From the NCBI GenBank assembly GCA_016935935.1, contig JAFGPZ010000216.1, positions 1 through 6,688 on the forward strand: 6,688 bases of DNA, written 5' to 3'. Positions 1 to 6,688 of the stretch are shown here, piece by piece. The DNA is from Deltaproteobacteria bacterium. GTDB taxonomy: Bacteria; Desulfobacterota; Syntrophia; Syntrophales; UBA2210. The notes below the pieces were generated by a model that did no database searches, was not told the DNA's origin, and saw nothing but the letters and a program-made list of their open reading frames with translations. Position numbers and translations under genes: made by a program. The stretch's first letter is position 1. Every line of letters begins with the position of its first letter.

Positions 1-44
1 CTCCGACTGTTGAGGAAATTGTTTGTTTTATATTCGCTCGCTAA

Positions 45-64
45 CCCCGCCGCAAGCAGCGGGG
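45..64. repeat. GC-rich palindrome, REP-like, with flanking direct repeats
   Basis: The arms at 45-53 and 56-64 are 9 bases each around an AA centre. They pair at every position except C51/A58, giving a strong GC hairpin in otherwise AT-rich DNA. The 8-mer CGCTCGCT occurs as a direct repeat just outside, at 35-42 and 69-76. No T-run follows the stem on either strand, so a factor-independent terminator is unlikely. The shape (short GC palindrome between genes, conserved flanks) resembles REP-type elements, which are often dispersed in many copies. Copy number in this genome cannot be judged from one window, so the REP assignment is inference. Confidence 0.55.
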
Positions 65-118
65 AATGCGCTCGCTGTTCAGTTCAATGTTATGGGTAGG
101 ACAATCAGATGTGCGGAA

Positions 119-133
119 AGCGAAATATTCGCT
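119..133. repeat. Short inverted repeat and second copy of a 9-base direct repeat
   Basis: AGCGAA (119-124) and TTCGCT (128-133) form a perfect 6-base inverted repeat around ATA. Its right part, ATATTCGCT (125-133), repeats exactly the 9 bases at 30-38, which lie just left of the GC-rich palindrome. Together they bracket about 100 bases upstream of the HD-GYP gene. It lies about 10 bases before the likely ribosome binding site, so it could be an operator, a weak RNA hairpin or part of a repeat element; the sequence does not decide. Confidence 0.35.
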
Positions 134-143
134 GTTGGAAGAA

Positions 144-149
144 AAGGGG
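144..149 (+). promoter_or_regulatory. Ribosome binding site deciding the start of the HD-GYP gene
   Basis: AAGGGG lies 9 bases before the ATG at 159. The alternative in-frame ATG at 66 has only GGGGA directly abutting it, and that sequence is the right arm of the palindrome. This site therefore favours the start at 159. Confidence 0.5.
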
Positions 150-158
150 TTGAATGAC

Positions 159-2450
159 ATGAATGATACTCCGCTCTATAGCAGTAAACTAACAAAAAAT
201 TACGCTGAATACCTAAAGAAACATTATCCGGATATAGATCTTATGCCCCTTTTGGAATATGCGGGCATAGCTCTTCATCAGCTTGCAGATGAAGGACACT
301 GGCTTACTCAAAATCAGGTTGACAGATTCAATGAAATCGTAATTCAAAAAACCCATAATCCCGATATTTCGCGTGATGTTGGACGTTACACACCATTTTC
401 TGTCGTTGGCAGCACCTTTCTTAATCAATACATGCTGGGTTTTCTGTCCCCTGCTCTGGCATATACCAAACTGGAAAGGGCCTATAATTATGTTAGCCGC
501 GGCTGTCATATTCAAGTCAAAAGCCTGGCCGCAAATACACTGGACATCGTTGCAACTCCAAATCCCGGTGTTATGGAAAAGGCCTACCAATGCCAAAATC
601 GCATCGGTATCCTGGAAGCAATAGCCAAGTTATTTACCGGCAAATTAGCAACGATTCAGCACCCTGTATGCCTTCATAATGGCGGTGACAGGTGCCATTA
701 TATTGTATCATGGGAACAGAACCGCTCTGTTTTATGGAAAAGGATACGCAACGCCCTTATACTATTCAGTATAATTGCGGGCCCTATTTTCCTGCTGAGG
801 CTGCCTCTGTCTCACTCAATATTACCTATTTCATTATGTTTCCTGACTATTGCCATCGTATCGCTTCATCAAACATCTCTTGAAAAAAAGGAAGAGGAAA
901 CAAGGCTTCTCGGCATGGGGGACGCCTCCAAACGACTGATGGAGCAGATTAATATAACCTACAACAATGCCGTTCTTATTCAGAAAATCGGTCAGGCCTC
1001 TGCAAGCATACTCGACATAGATAGCCTTATCAGCCACATAATGAAAGCCATTGAAGAATGCCTGGATTTTGACCGTGGTATTATCATGCTTGCCAATACA
1101 GAACGAACCCACCTTATTTATAAAGAGGCATACGGCTATGAACAGACAAAGGAGAATCTTGCCAAGGGTCTGTCTTTTCATCTTGACAACCCTGAATCGA
1201 AAGGACATTTTGTGCTGGCCTTCAAACAACAGAGGCCCTTCCTGGTCAATAACCTCAAAGAGATTGAAAACTCCTTCTCTACAAAAAGTTTTGAAATTGC
1301 TAAGGCCATGGGGATTAAATCCTTTATCTGCGTCCCTATAGTATATGAGGGAAGGTCTGAGGGCATTCTGGCAGTAGACAACGTGCGTTCCACGCGAATG
1401 CTCAACCAGAGTGACCTTAATCTTTTGCTGGGCATCGCTCCCCATATAGGCATTTCCATCAATAACGCAAGAACATATCAGAAAGTCAGAGAAAGTGAAG
1501 AACGGTTCAAGGCACTGGGAGAAAACTCTCCTGATATTATCTATACGCTCGATGCCAATGGGGCGTTCACATATATCAACCCCGTGTGGGAACAGTTATT
1601 AGGTCACACGAAAACTGAGATCATTGGAAGATACTTTATAGAATTTATACATAAAGACGACGAAGCTGACATGATCAGAATATTCAAACGTATTCGAGAC
1701 AGGGGCGAAACGGTAAAGAATGTCACCCGTAAGATCTTCGCCAAAGACGGATCACGTCGTCACTTTAGCCTCAACGGATCTCCCAATTTCGACTCGCAGG
1801 GTAATCTTATAGGTCTTGTCGGCACCATGAAAGATGTCACAGCCCTTGAAGAAAACCTGGATCAGTTGCAAACAGCGCTGGAAGGCACCATTCGAGCATT
1901 GTCATCAATCGTTGAGTCACGAGATCCCTATACCGCAGGACACCAAAGGCGGGTCACTACTCTCGCTTGCGCAATTGCCGAAGAAATGGCTCTCCCAAAG
2001 GATACTATTAACAGCATTCGAACGGCCGCCATGATACATGATATTGGAAAAATTTATATTCCTGCCGAAATTCTCAACAAGCCTGGAATATTAAGCACGT
2101 TGGAATTTGACATGATTAAAACCCATGCTGAGGTAGGATACAATATACTTAAAAATATAGATTTTTCAGGGCCGGTTGCGCAAATCGTTCGCCAACATCA
2201 TGAAAGGTTGGATGGTTCAGGTTATCCTCAGGGGCTTTCAGGCGCTAATATCCTGCTTGAATCAAAGATTATTGCCGTTGCAGATACATTGGAGGCCATG
2301 ACAAACCACAGACCCTACCGCCCTTCCCTGGGATTAGAAAGTGCATTACAAGAAATATCACAATCGAGGGCCGTCGTTTTTGACGCAGAAGTCGTTGATT
2401 GCTGTATAAAGCTGCTGAAAGAAAAATCATTCAATATTAATGGAGACTGA
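159..2450 (+). CDS. Membrane-anchored sensor HD-GYP c-di-GMP phosphodiesterase (V4R-like, GAF, PAS, HD-GYP)
   Basis: Predicted to hydrolyse cyclic di-GMP in response to a sensed signal. Counting from the ATG at 159 the protein has 763 aa. Residues 1-185 resemble the AraC-type ligand domain running into a V4R-like tail, with cysteines at 145, 171 and 179 in a C...CLHNGGDRC arrangement. Two hydrophobic helices (about 199-215 and 220-237) make a hairpin, so both flanks should be cytoplasmic. A GAF domain follows (about 275-440), then PAS (446-565) and HD-GYP (about 575-757). The catalytic signature is intact: H595, HDIGK at 627-631, H656, HHERLDGSGYP at 680-690 and D709. No GGDEF or EAL domain is present. 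An in-frame ATG at 66 would add 31 residues, but it begins beside the palindrome arm and gives a low-complexity leader, so I prefer 159. No partner gene lies alongside; the ligand and the regulated output are unknown. The N-terminal domain call is by pattern only and is less certain than GAF, PAS and HD-GYP. Confidence 0.9.
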   Translation: MNDTPLYSSKLTKNYAEYLKKHYPDIDLMPLLEYAGIALHQLADEGHWLTQNQVDRFNEIVIQKTHNPDISRDVGRYTPFSVVGSTFLNQYMLGFLSPALAYTKLERAYNYVSRGCHIQVKSLAANTLDIVATPNPGVMEKAYQCQNRIGILEAIAKLFTGKLATIQHPVCLHNGGDRCHYIVSWEQNRSVLWKRIRNALILFSIIAGPIFLLRLPLSHSILPISLCFLTIAIVSLHQTSLEKKEEETRLLGMGDASKRLMEQINITYNNAVLIQKIGQASASILDIDSLISHIMKAIEECLDFDRGIIMLANTERTHLIYKEAYGYEQTKENLAKGLSFHLDNPESKGHFVLAFKQQRPFLVNNLKEIENSFSTKSFEIAKAMGIKSFICVPIVYEGRSEGILAVDNVRSTRMLNQSDLNLLLGIAPHIGISINNARTYQKVRESEERFKALGENSPDIIYTLDANGAFTYINPVWEQLLGHTKTEIIGRYFIEFIHKDDEADMIRIFKRIRDRGETVKNVTRKIFAKDGSRRHFSLNGSPNFDSQGNLIGLVGTMKDVTALEENLDQLQTALEGTIRALSSIVESRDPYTAGHQRRVTTLACAIAEEMALPKDTINSIRTAAMIHDIGKIYIPAEILNKPGILSTLEFDMIKTHAEVGYNILKNIDFSGPVAQIVRQHHERLDGSGYPQGLSGANILLESKIIAVADTLEAMTNHRPYRPSLGLESALQEISQSRAVVFDAEVVDCCIKLLKEKSFNINGD

Positions 2451-2464
2451 GCTTCTTTCATGCG

Positions 2465-3289
2465 TCAACTACAAGCTACCGGCTTCACCCCCTTACACAA
2501 TATCAAAGGAGTATATGTAAATCGCCTTGGATCGAGAAGAAATTGTTTAAAATCAGCAACTACCTGTGTATATCCTCCTGGATAGGAATCAAATACATTT
2601 CTGAGCTTTTTGCCCGCAACCTCGACTTTCTTTGTCCAATTAAATACGACATCTTCCTCTCTAATCTCGCCATATATAAGATGATGCGCCTTCATATGCG
2701 TTGAAATGTCTCTGTATCCAAGATCGTATAAATATGAATAAAGTTTTCGCCCCGCATAGGCGTCAAAATCAAATTCTTCATCCATTCTTGCCATAACTGT
2801 TTTTAAAAGACCCTCCAGGGGAGGTGTCATCTCATAGTGACTCAGACAATTATAATCAAGGTCAAGGAGGCACAGCAATCCCTCCGGCTTCAGACACTCC
2901 GTCAGATTACTAACAATATCGAGGCTTTCCGAGCGATTATACTCCAAAACGAAACGTACCCAGATAACATCAAAAGGCCCCATGTCTTGGAGTTTATCTC
3001 TCAAATCACAAACATGAAAAGTTGTATTGTCCCCCCGGGCATAATGTTCCCTGGCGTATTTAATTCTTTCTTCGGCATAATCCACGCCTACTACGCTTCC
3101 ATGCGGTTGTACCATCTCCGAGAGAATTGCGGTTGTCTTTCCTGGTCCGCACCCCGCGTCAAGAATGCTCATCCCTGGTTTTATTCCACACCATAAAGCT
3201 TCATCTATTACGGCCTCCCGATTAGTCTTGATATCCAGACGAATTGCCTCTTCCAGATTCTCCATCAGGTATATCACCTTGCGCTTCAT
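2465..3289 (-). CDS. Class I SAM-dependent methyltransferase, substrate unknown
   Basis: A Rossmann-fold methyltransferase of 274 aa from the ATG at 3287-3289. Motif [12 protein letters not shown] is at residues 43-53. The acidic residue ending strand 2 is D70 in VVGVDYAEE, which should bind the SAM ribose. Motif IV is [12 protein letters not shown] (106-117), and [15 protein letters not shown] (133-147) is the following strand. The C-terminal ~120 residues, with [11 protein letters not shown] and AHHLIYGE, are probably the substrate cap. There is no signal peptide or membrane helix, so it is cytosolic. The start is uncertain. ATG 3289 has GGAG 6 bases upstream; ATG 3265 (266 aa) has AGGTGAT 7 bases upstream; ATG 3355 (296 aa) has no support and would deepen the overlap. 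I prefer 3289 because the sequence from [18 protein letters not shown] looks like the usual beginning of this family, as I recall it. The gene overlaps the gyrA end in another frame, which suggests co-transcription and coupled translation. The methylated substrate (small molecule, quinone, RNA or protein) cannot be inferred. Confidence 0.88.
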   Translation of the reverse strand: MKRKVIYLMENLEEAIRLDIKTNREAVIDEALWCGIKPGMSILDAGCGPGKTTAILSEMVQPHGSVVGVDYAEERIKYAREHYARGDNTTFHVCDLRDKLQDMGPFDVIWVRFVLEYNRSESLDIVSNLTECLKPEGLLCLLDLDYNCLSHYEMTPPLEGLLKTVMARMDEEFDFDAYAGRKLYSYLYDLGYRDISTHMKAHHLIYGEIREEDVVFNWTKKVEVAGKKLRNVFDSYPGGYTQVVADFKQFLLDPRRFTYTPLILCKGVKPVACS

Positions 3290-5765
3290 AGCCTTCTCCG
3301 CTGTGCTCCGATGCATTTGTGCCAACTCCCTGCTCCTCCTCCATCCGTTCCGCACTTGCTAGTCCTACAAAAGATTCATTCTTATCAAGTTCTATGAGCT
3401 TTACACCCTGTGTACTCCGGTGCAAAAGTGGAACCTCATCAACTCCCAATCTGATTATTTTACCGGTGTTGCTTATAAGCATAATATCTTCATTGCCAAC
3501 AACCTGAAGGACGCGAGTAACCATTCCTATGCGTTCTGTTGTCTTGATGTTAATAATACCTTTCCCTCCTCTTGCCTGAATCCTATACTCACCTATATTA
3601 GTTCTCTTTCCGAATCCTTTTTCAGAAACAGTGAGGATGGAATTACCGTCGCTTAATATTTCCATTCCTACCACTTCGTCACCCTTTGCCATACGTATAC
3701 CGGTTACACCTCTTGACGTCCTGCCTGTCGTTCTGACCGACTTCTCATGAAACCGTATAGCCTTACCCATCCGGGTTCCCAGCAGTATGTGCTGGTCCCC
3801 GTCTGTTTGACGTACATCGATTAATTCGTCACCTTCGTCAAGGGTTAACGCTATAATGCCTCCCACACGCGGATGCGAGTAGGCCACAATATCCGTCTTT
3901 TTGATTATTCCACTTTTTGTGGCCATGACAACAAACTTTCCGGGTATAAACTCAACGACTGGAAGCACAGCTGTAATGCGCTCACTGCTGGATATTCCGA
4001 TGAGATTGACAATCGCCTTTCCTTTTGCCGCCCTTCCACCTTGAGGGATTTGATATATCTTTAGCCAGTGAACCTTCCCCGTATTGGTAAAAAATAAAAT
4101 GTGGCTGTGCGAAGAGGCTATGAAGAGTTTTTCCACAAAATCATCTTCCTTGGTGCCCATTCCCATCTTTCCACGGCCTCCACGGTGCTGACTTCTATAG
4201 AGGCTCACGGGGTTTCTTTTGATATATCCCTGGTGAGTGATAGTAATAGCCATATCCTCTTCAACTATCATGTCTTCTATATCAATATCTTCACTGTCCA
4301 CTACAATTTCTGTTCTTCGATCGTCTCCATACCTTTCTTTTATGTCATTCATTTCATCAATAATAATATCAAGCACCTTCTGTGGATCGGACAGTATGCC
4401 CTCCAGTGTCGAAACCAGCGTAGCAACATCCCAATGCTCTTCCCGTATTTTGTCACGTTCCAGACCTGTCAGCCTCTGTAATCTCATCTCTAAAATCGCC
4501 TTTGTCTGTGCCGAAGTGAGACCAAATCTTTTTGACAGCTCTTCTGCCGCCTCGGAGGCATTGTCTGATGATTTTATGACTGTAATGATGGCATCTATAT
4601 TGTCGAGAGCAATTATAAGTCCTGCCAGGATATGCATCCTCTCTCTTGCCCTGGCAAGTTCAAACACTGTCCTTCTTGTTATAACCTTTTTTCTGAAGTC
4701 GATAAATCGTAACAGCATTTCGGAAAGATTAAACACGCGGGGCTGTCCATTATCGATTGCAAGCATTATAATACCGAATGTGGATTCCATTTGTGTGTGT
4801 TTGTAAAGCTGGTTGAGGATTACTCCTGACATTTCATCTTTTTTCAGATCAATTACAACTCTTATGCCTTCTCTGTCAGATTCATCCCTTAAATCAGAAA
4901 TACCACCGATCTTTTTTTCCTTAACCAGTTGAGATATCTTTTCGATGAGACTGGCCTTGTTAACCATGTAGGGGATTTCTGTGACAACTATACTCTCTCT
5001 GTCACTTCGCTCGTTTCTTTCGATCATGGCCTTGGCCCTGATCCTGATGATCCCCCTGCCTGTTTTATAGGCGTTTATGATTCCCTCCCGGCCATTGATG
5101 AACCCCGCCGTCGGAAAATCGGGACCCTTTATTATTTTCATAAGATCTTCTGTCGAAAGTTCAGGATTTCTTATCAATGCAATCGTACCGTCAACAATTT
5201 CTCTGAGGTTGTGAGGCGGTATATTGCTCGTAACACCGACGGCTATTCCAGACGTTCCGTTCAAAAGAAGCAGTGGTATCTTGGCGGGAAATACGGTCGG
5301 TTCCATAAGGGAATCATCATAATTCGGGACAAAATCCACCGTATCTTTTTCCAGATCGGCAACCAGTTCTTCAGTAATCCTTGCCATTCTGATCTCTGTA
5401 TATCTCATAGCGGCGGGCGGATCACCATCTAAGGACCCAAAGTTTCCCTGACCATCTACGAGAGGGTATCGCATTGAAAAATCCTGGGCCATCCTTACAA
5501 TCGTATCGTAGGAAGCGGAATCGCCGTGGGGATGATATTTACCAATAATATCACCAACTACTCTTGCAGATTTCTTGTATGATTTATTCCATCGGTTTCC
5601 AAGTTCAGACATTGCGAAAATTGCTCTGCGATGTACCGGTTTTAACCCGTCTCTAACGTCTGGTATGGCGCGACCTACAATCACGCTCATCGCATAATCT
5701 ATATAAGATTTCTTCATCTCACTTTCTATACTGACGGGCAATTGTCGCCTATGTACCTGATTCAT
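3222..5765 (-). CDS. gyrA: DNA gyrase subunit A
   Basis: The breakage-reunion subunit of DNA gyrase, 847 aa, complete. From the ATG at 5765 the numbering matches E. coli GyrA through the N-terminal domain. The catalytic tyrosine is Y122 in AMRYTEIRM, with R121 before it; I174 in SGIAV and the IPPHN at 182-186 are also kept. The quinolone-determining region [10 protein letters not shown] has S83 and D87, the susceptible-type residues. The tower and coiled coil follow (about 340-480), then the C-terminal beta-pinwheel (about 500-805). Blade 1 carries a GyrA box QHRGGRG (526-532), and a later blade carries a second box-like QARGGKG (730-736); the box separates GyrA from ParC. The last ~40 residues are a polar, mildly acidic tail. 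An ATG at 5810 in the same frame would add 15 residues ([15 protein letters not shown]), but AGGAGGA lies 9 bases before 5765, so that start is chosen. gyrB lies 167 bases upstream and a methyltransferase overlaps the 3' end. Confidence 0.98.
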   Translation of the reverse strand: MNQVHRRQLPVSIESEMKKSYIDYAMSVIVGRAIPDVRDGLKPVHRRAIFAMSELGNRWNKSYKKSARVVGDIIGKYHPHGDSASYDTIVRMAQDFSMRYPLVDGQGNFGSLDGDPPAAMRYTEIRMARITEELVADLEKDTVDFVPNYDDSLMEPTVFPAKIPLLLLNGTSGIAVGVTSNIPPHNLREIVDGTIALIRNPELSTEDLMKIIKGPDFPTAGFINGREGIINAYKTGRGIIRIRAKAMIERNERSDRESIVVTEIPYMVNKASLIEKISQLVKEKKIGGISDLRDESDREGIRVVIDLKKDEMSGVILNQLYKHTQMESTFGIIMLAIDNGQPRVFNLSEMLLRFIDFRKKVITRRTVFELARARERMHILAGLIIALDNIDAIITVIKSSDNASEAAEELSKRFGLTSAQTKAILEMRLQRLTGLERDKIREEHWDVATLVSTLEGILSDPQKVLDIIIDEMNDIKERYGDDRRTEIVVDSEDIDIEDMIVEEDMAITITHQGYIKRNPVSLYRSQHRGGRGKMGMGTKEDDFVEKLFIASSHSHILFFTNTGKVHWLKIYQIPQGGRAAKGKAIVNLIGISSSERITAVLPVVEFIPGKFVVMATKSGIIKKTDIVAYSHPRVGGIIALTLDEGDELIDVRQTDGDQHILLGTRMGKAIRFHEKSVRTTGRTSRGVTGIRMAKGDEVVGMEILSDGNSILTVSEKGFGKRTNIGEYRIQARGGKGIINIKTTERIGMVTRVLQVVGNEDIMLISNTGKIIRLGVDEVPLLHRSTQGVKLIELDKNESFVGLASAERMEEEQGVGTNASEHSGEGYEAQGDIPDGESGRGNSSGYQD
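3292..3299 (-). promoter_or_regulatory. Ribosome binding site of the methyltransferase, inside gyrA
   Basis: Read on the minus strand this is GGAGAAGG; its GGAG (3299-3296) lies 6 bases before the ATG at 3289. It sits within the last codons of gyrA, so ribosomes finishing gyrA pass over it. A second Shine-Dalgarno-like sequence, AGGTGAT at 3279-3273, serves the alternative ATG at 3265. Confidence 0.45.
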
Positions 5766-5932
5766 GAACTTTAATCCTCCTGCTGCAATCTTCTTAAAGT
5801 TAAAATACACACCTAATGATACAGCATATGGTTTTTAACAAACTAGTCTTGCTCACTAACACCGTCGTCACGACTGCATCTATTGTGATTTATGGTAAGA
5901 ATTTCAGATATGCCACTCGGCAAAGATGTCTG
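5766..5932 (-). other. gyrB-gyrA intergenic spacer with a small palindrome
   Basis: A 167-base gap between the gyrB stop and the gyrA start, AT-rich near gyrA. No ORF of note and no T-tailed hairpin are visible, so read-through from gyrB is plausible. An 11-base palindrome, GTCGT-C-ACGAC, sits at 5864-5874. Its one-base centre suits a protein-binding site better than an RNA hairpin, but no known operator is recognised. A convincing sigma-70 promoter for gyrA is not visible; TTGTTA at 5841-5836 has only a weak -10 match 17 bases on. Confidence 0.4.
5775..5781 (-). promoter_or_regulatory. Ribosome binding site of gyrA
   Basis: AGGAGGA on the minus strand, 9 bases before the ATG at 5765. It would fall inside the coding sequence if the upstream ATG at 5810 were used, so it decides the start. 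It is the strongest Shine-Dalgarno sequence in the window. Confidence 0.75.
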
Positions 5933-6688
5933 CTAAATATCCAAGTTTGATACCTTCAAAGCATTTGCAAAAATAAAATCCCGCCTCGGTTCAACCTGAT
6001 CCCCCATAAGGGTTGTAAAAATCTCATCTGCGAGTACCGCATCTTCTATACGGACCTGGAGAAGCATCCTCTTTTCCGGGTTCATGGTGGTTTCCCACAA
6101 CTGTTCAGGGTTCATCTCACCTAACCCCTTATATCGCTGGATTGAGACGCCTTTTTTACCAATCTGCACAATGCGGGCTATTAAGGATTTCATATCTTCA
6201 AACTGTTGAGATTCTTTTTCCTTGCCAGTCCCGTTTATTTCAACTGTGTATGGCGCTTCTCCCAAGGAACTTAATTGATCGGTCAGTGTCCTTGCCTCGG
6301 CAAATTTAGGCAGGTTGAATATTTCTTTATCTATCCATGTCGTATGACTGTATCCATTCGTTATAATATCAAAAAAAAGTTTGTATCCTCCATGTTCCAA
6401 ATCTTCCGATGTCCTCACTGTCGTCATTTCAGAACCTATGGCCTTACTTATCCTCTTTCCAATCCTTGCAAGTATGGAATCATCTTTAAAGTCGTCCACT
6501 GAAAAAATTGGATCCCCGGCCAGCAGTCGAACAACTTCCCTGTTTTTTCCACCTCTTTCCACTTTATCCAAAATGGCATCTAAACGGATCCCCTTTTTCA
6601 CCAACGCAAGTAATCGATTCCCTGTAATCCGGTTCCCATCTCCCGATATCACGTGAACCTTGCCGACTCCGTTTTTAAGTATATAGTC
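5933..6688 (-). CDS. gyrB: DNA gyrase subunit B, C-terminal part (cut by window edge)
   Basis: The ATPase and TOPRIM subunit of gyrase; only the last 251 residues are visible, and the reading frame runs open to base 6688, where translation gives [13 protein letters not shown]. There is no start in the window; the GTG at 6652 is an internal valine, not the beginning. The conserved C-terminal block [19 protein letters not shown] (visible residues 184-202) and the ending FTTLMGD.VEPRR.FI match the GyrA-contacting tail of GyrB. The ~180 residues before QRYKG are divergent ([18 protein letters not shown] and [15 protein letters not shown]) and fit the insert found inside the TOPRIM domain of long, E. 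coli-type GyrB of about 800 aa; short, Bacillus-type GyrB lacks it. ParE is unlikely, given the insert and the adjacent gyrA carrying a GyrA box. The stop is TAG at 5935-5933. Confidence 0.97.
   Translation of the reverse strand, partial: DYILKNGVGKVHVISGDGNRITGNRLLALVKKGIRLDAILDKVERGGKNREVVRLLAGDPIFSVDDFKDDSILARIGKRISKAIGSEMTTVRTSEDLEHGGYKLFFDIITNGYSHTTWIDKEIFNLPKFAEARTLTDQLSSLGEAPYTVEINGTGKEKESQQFEDMKSLIARIVQIGKKGVSIQRYKGLGEMNPEQLWETTMNPEKRMLLQVRIEDAVLADEIFTTLMGDQVEPRRDFIFANALKVSNLDI

Noticed and set aside
29..34. -10-like TATATT upstream of the HD-GYP gene.
   Set aside because: No -35 at proper spacing is visible (TTGAGG at 10-15 is only 13 bases away), and the region to the left is cut by the window edge.
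45..64. Factor-independent terminator of a gene left of the window.
   Set aside because: The stem is strong, but there is no T-run after it on either strand.
39..94. Possible integron attC site (CGCTAAC at 39-45, GTTCAATGTTATGG-like right end).
   Set aside because: The left box misses the RYYYAAC consensus by one position and the right box misses GTTRRRY. The central palindrome abuts the left box but lies over 20 bases from the right one, so the expected symmetric attC fold is not possible.
834..1445. Minus-strand open frame of 203 codons inside the HD-GYP gene.
   Set aside because: It is antisense to the GAF-coding region, shows no recognisable domain, and the opposite frame encodes clearly conserved protein.
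2416..2460. Inverted repeat TGAAAGAA / TTCTTTCA spanning the HD-GYP stop as a bidirectional terminator.
   Set aside because: The stem is only 8 AT-rich pairs with a 29-base loop, which is too weak to call.
4237..4806. Plus-strand open frame of 189 codons antisense to gyrA, rich in Ser and Ile.
   Set aside because: Its composition is what the complement of gyrA codons gives. No motif is seen, and gyrA is intact beneath it. The same holds for 4101-4481 and 4929-5432.
5813..5841. Sigma-70 promoter for gyrA (TTGTTA, 17 bases, CATTAG on the minus strand).
   Set aside because: The -10 matches only 3 of 6; the better TATCAT (5821-5816) is just 14 bases from the -35. Not strong enough to annotate.
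6650..6652. GTG as the start of a separate 239-residue protein.
   Set aside because: The frame continues upstream without a stop to the window edge and reads as GyrB, so this is an internal valine codon.

Overview
The window looks like chromosomal core sequence from a Gram-negative bacterium, most likely a deltaproteobacterium/Desulfobacterota. The grounds are a GyrB of the long type with the TOPRIM insert, a c-di-GMP signalling protein built from domains common in that group, a methyltransferase of a kind I associate with those genomes, and a GC-rich palindrome set in moderately AT-rich DNA. This placement is inference; no rRNA or taxon-specific marker is present.

Layout: (1) positions 1-158 hold a small repeat-rich leader: a near-perfect GC-rich palindrome at 45-64 flanked by direct repeats, then an inverted repeat at 119-133. 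(2) 159-2450, plus strand, encodes a membrane-anchored sensor with an N-terminal AraC-ligand-domain-like/V4R-like region, two transmembrane helices, GAF, PAS and a catalytically intact HD-GYP phosphodiesterase domain. (3) After a 14-base convergent gap, everything is on the minus strand: a class I SAM-dependent methyltransferase (2465-3289), gyrA (3222-5765, complete, 847 aa) and the 3' part of gyrB (5933-6688, cut by the window edge).

Read in the direction of transcription, the minus-strand genes are gyrB, 167 bases of gap, gyrA, then the methyltransferase, whose start lies inside the end of gyrA by 68 bases. GyrA and GyrB form the A2B2 DNA gyrase that introduces negative supercoils. The methyltransferase is probably co-transcribed and translationally coupled to gyrA, but its substrate cannot be read from the sequence. 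The HD-GYP gene is convergent to the gyrase cluster, so it is a separate transcription unit, predicted to lower c-di-GMP in response to an unknown signal.

I do not see a clear new multi-gene system. The items most worth a second look are the sensor architecture of the HD-GYP protein with its three-cysteine motif, the gyrA/methyltransferase overlap, the two divergent GyrA-box motifs, and the palindromic repeat in the leader of the HD-GYP gene.
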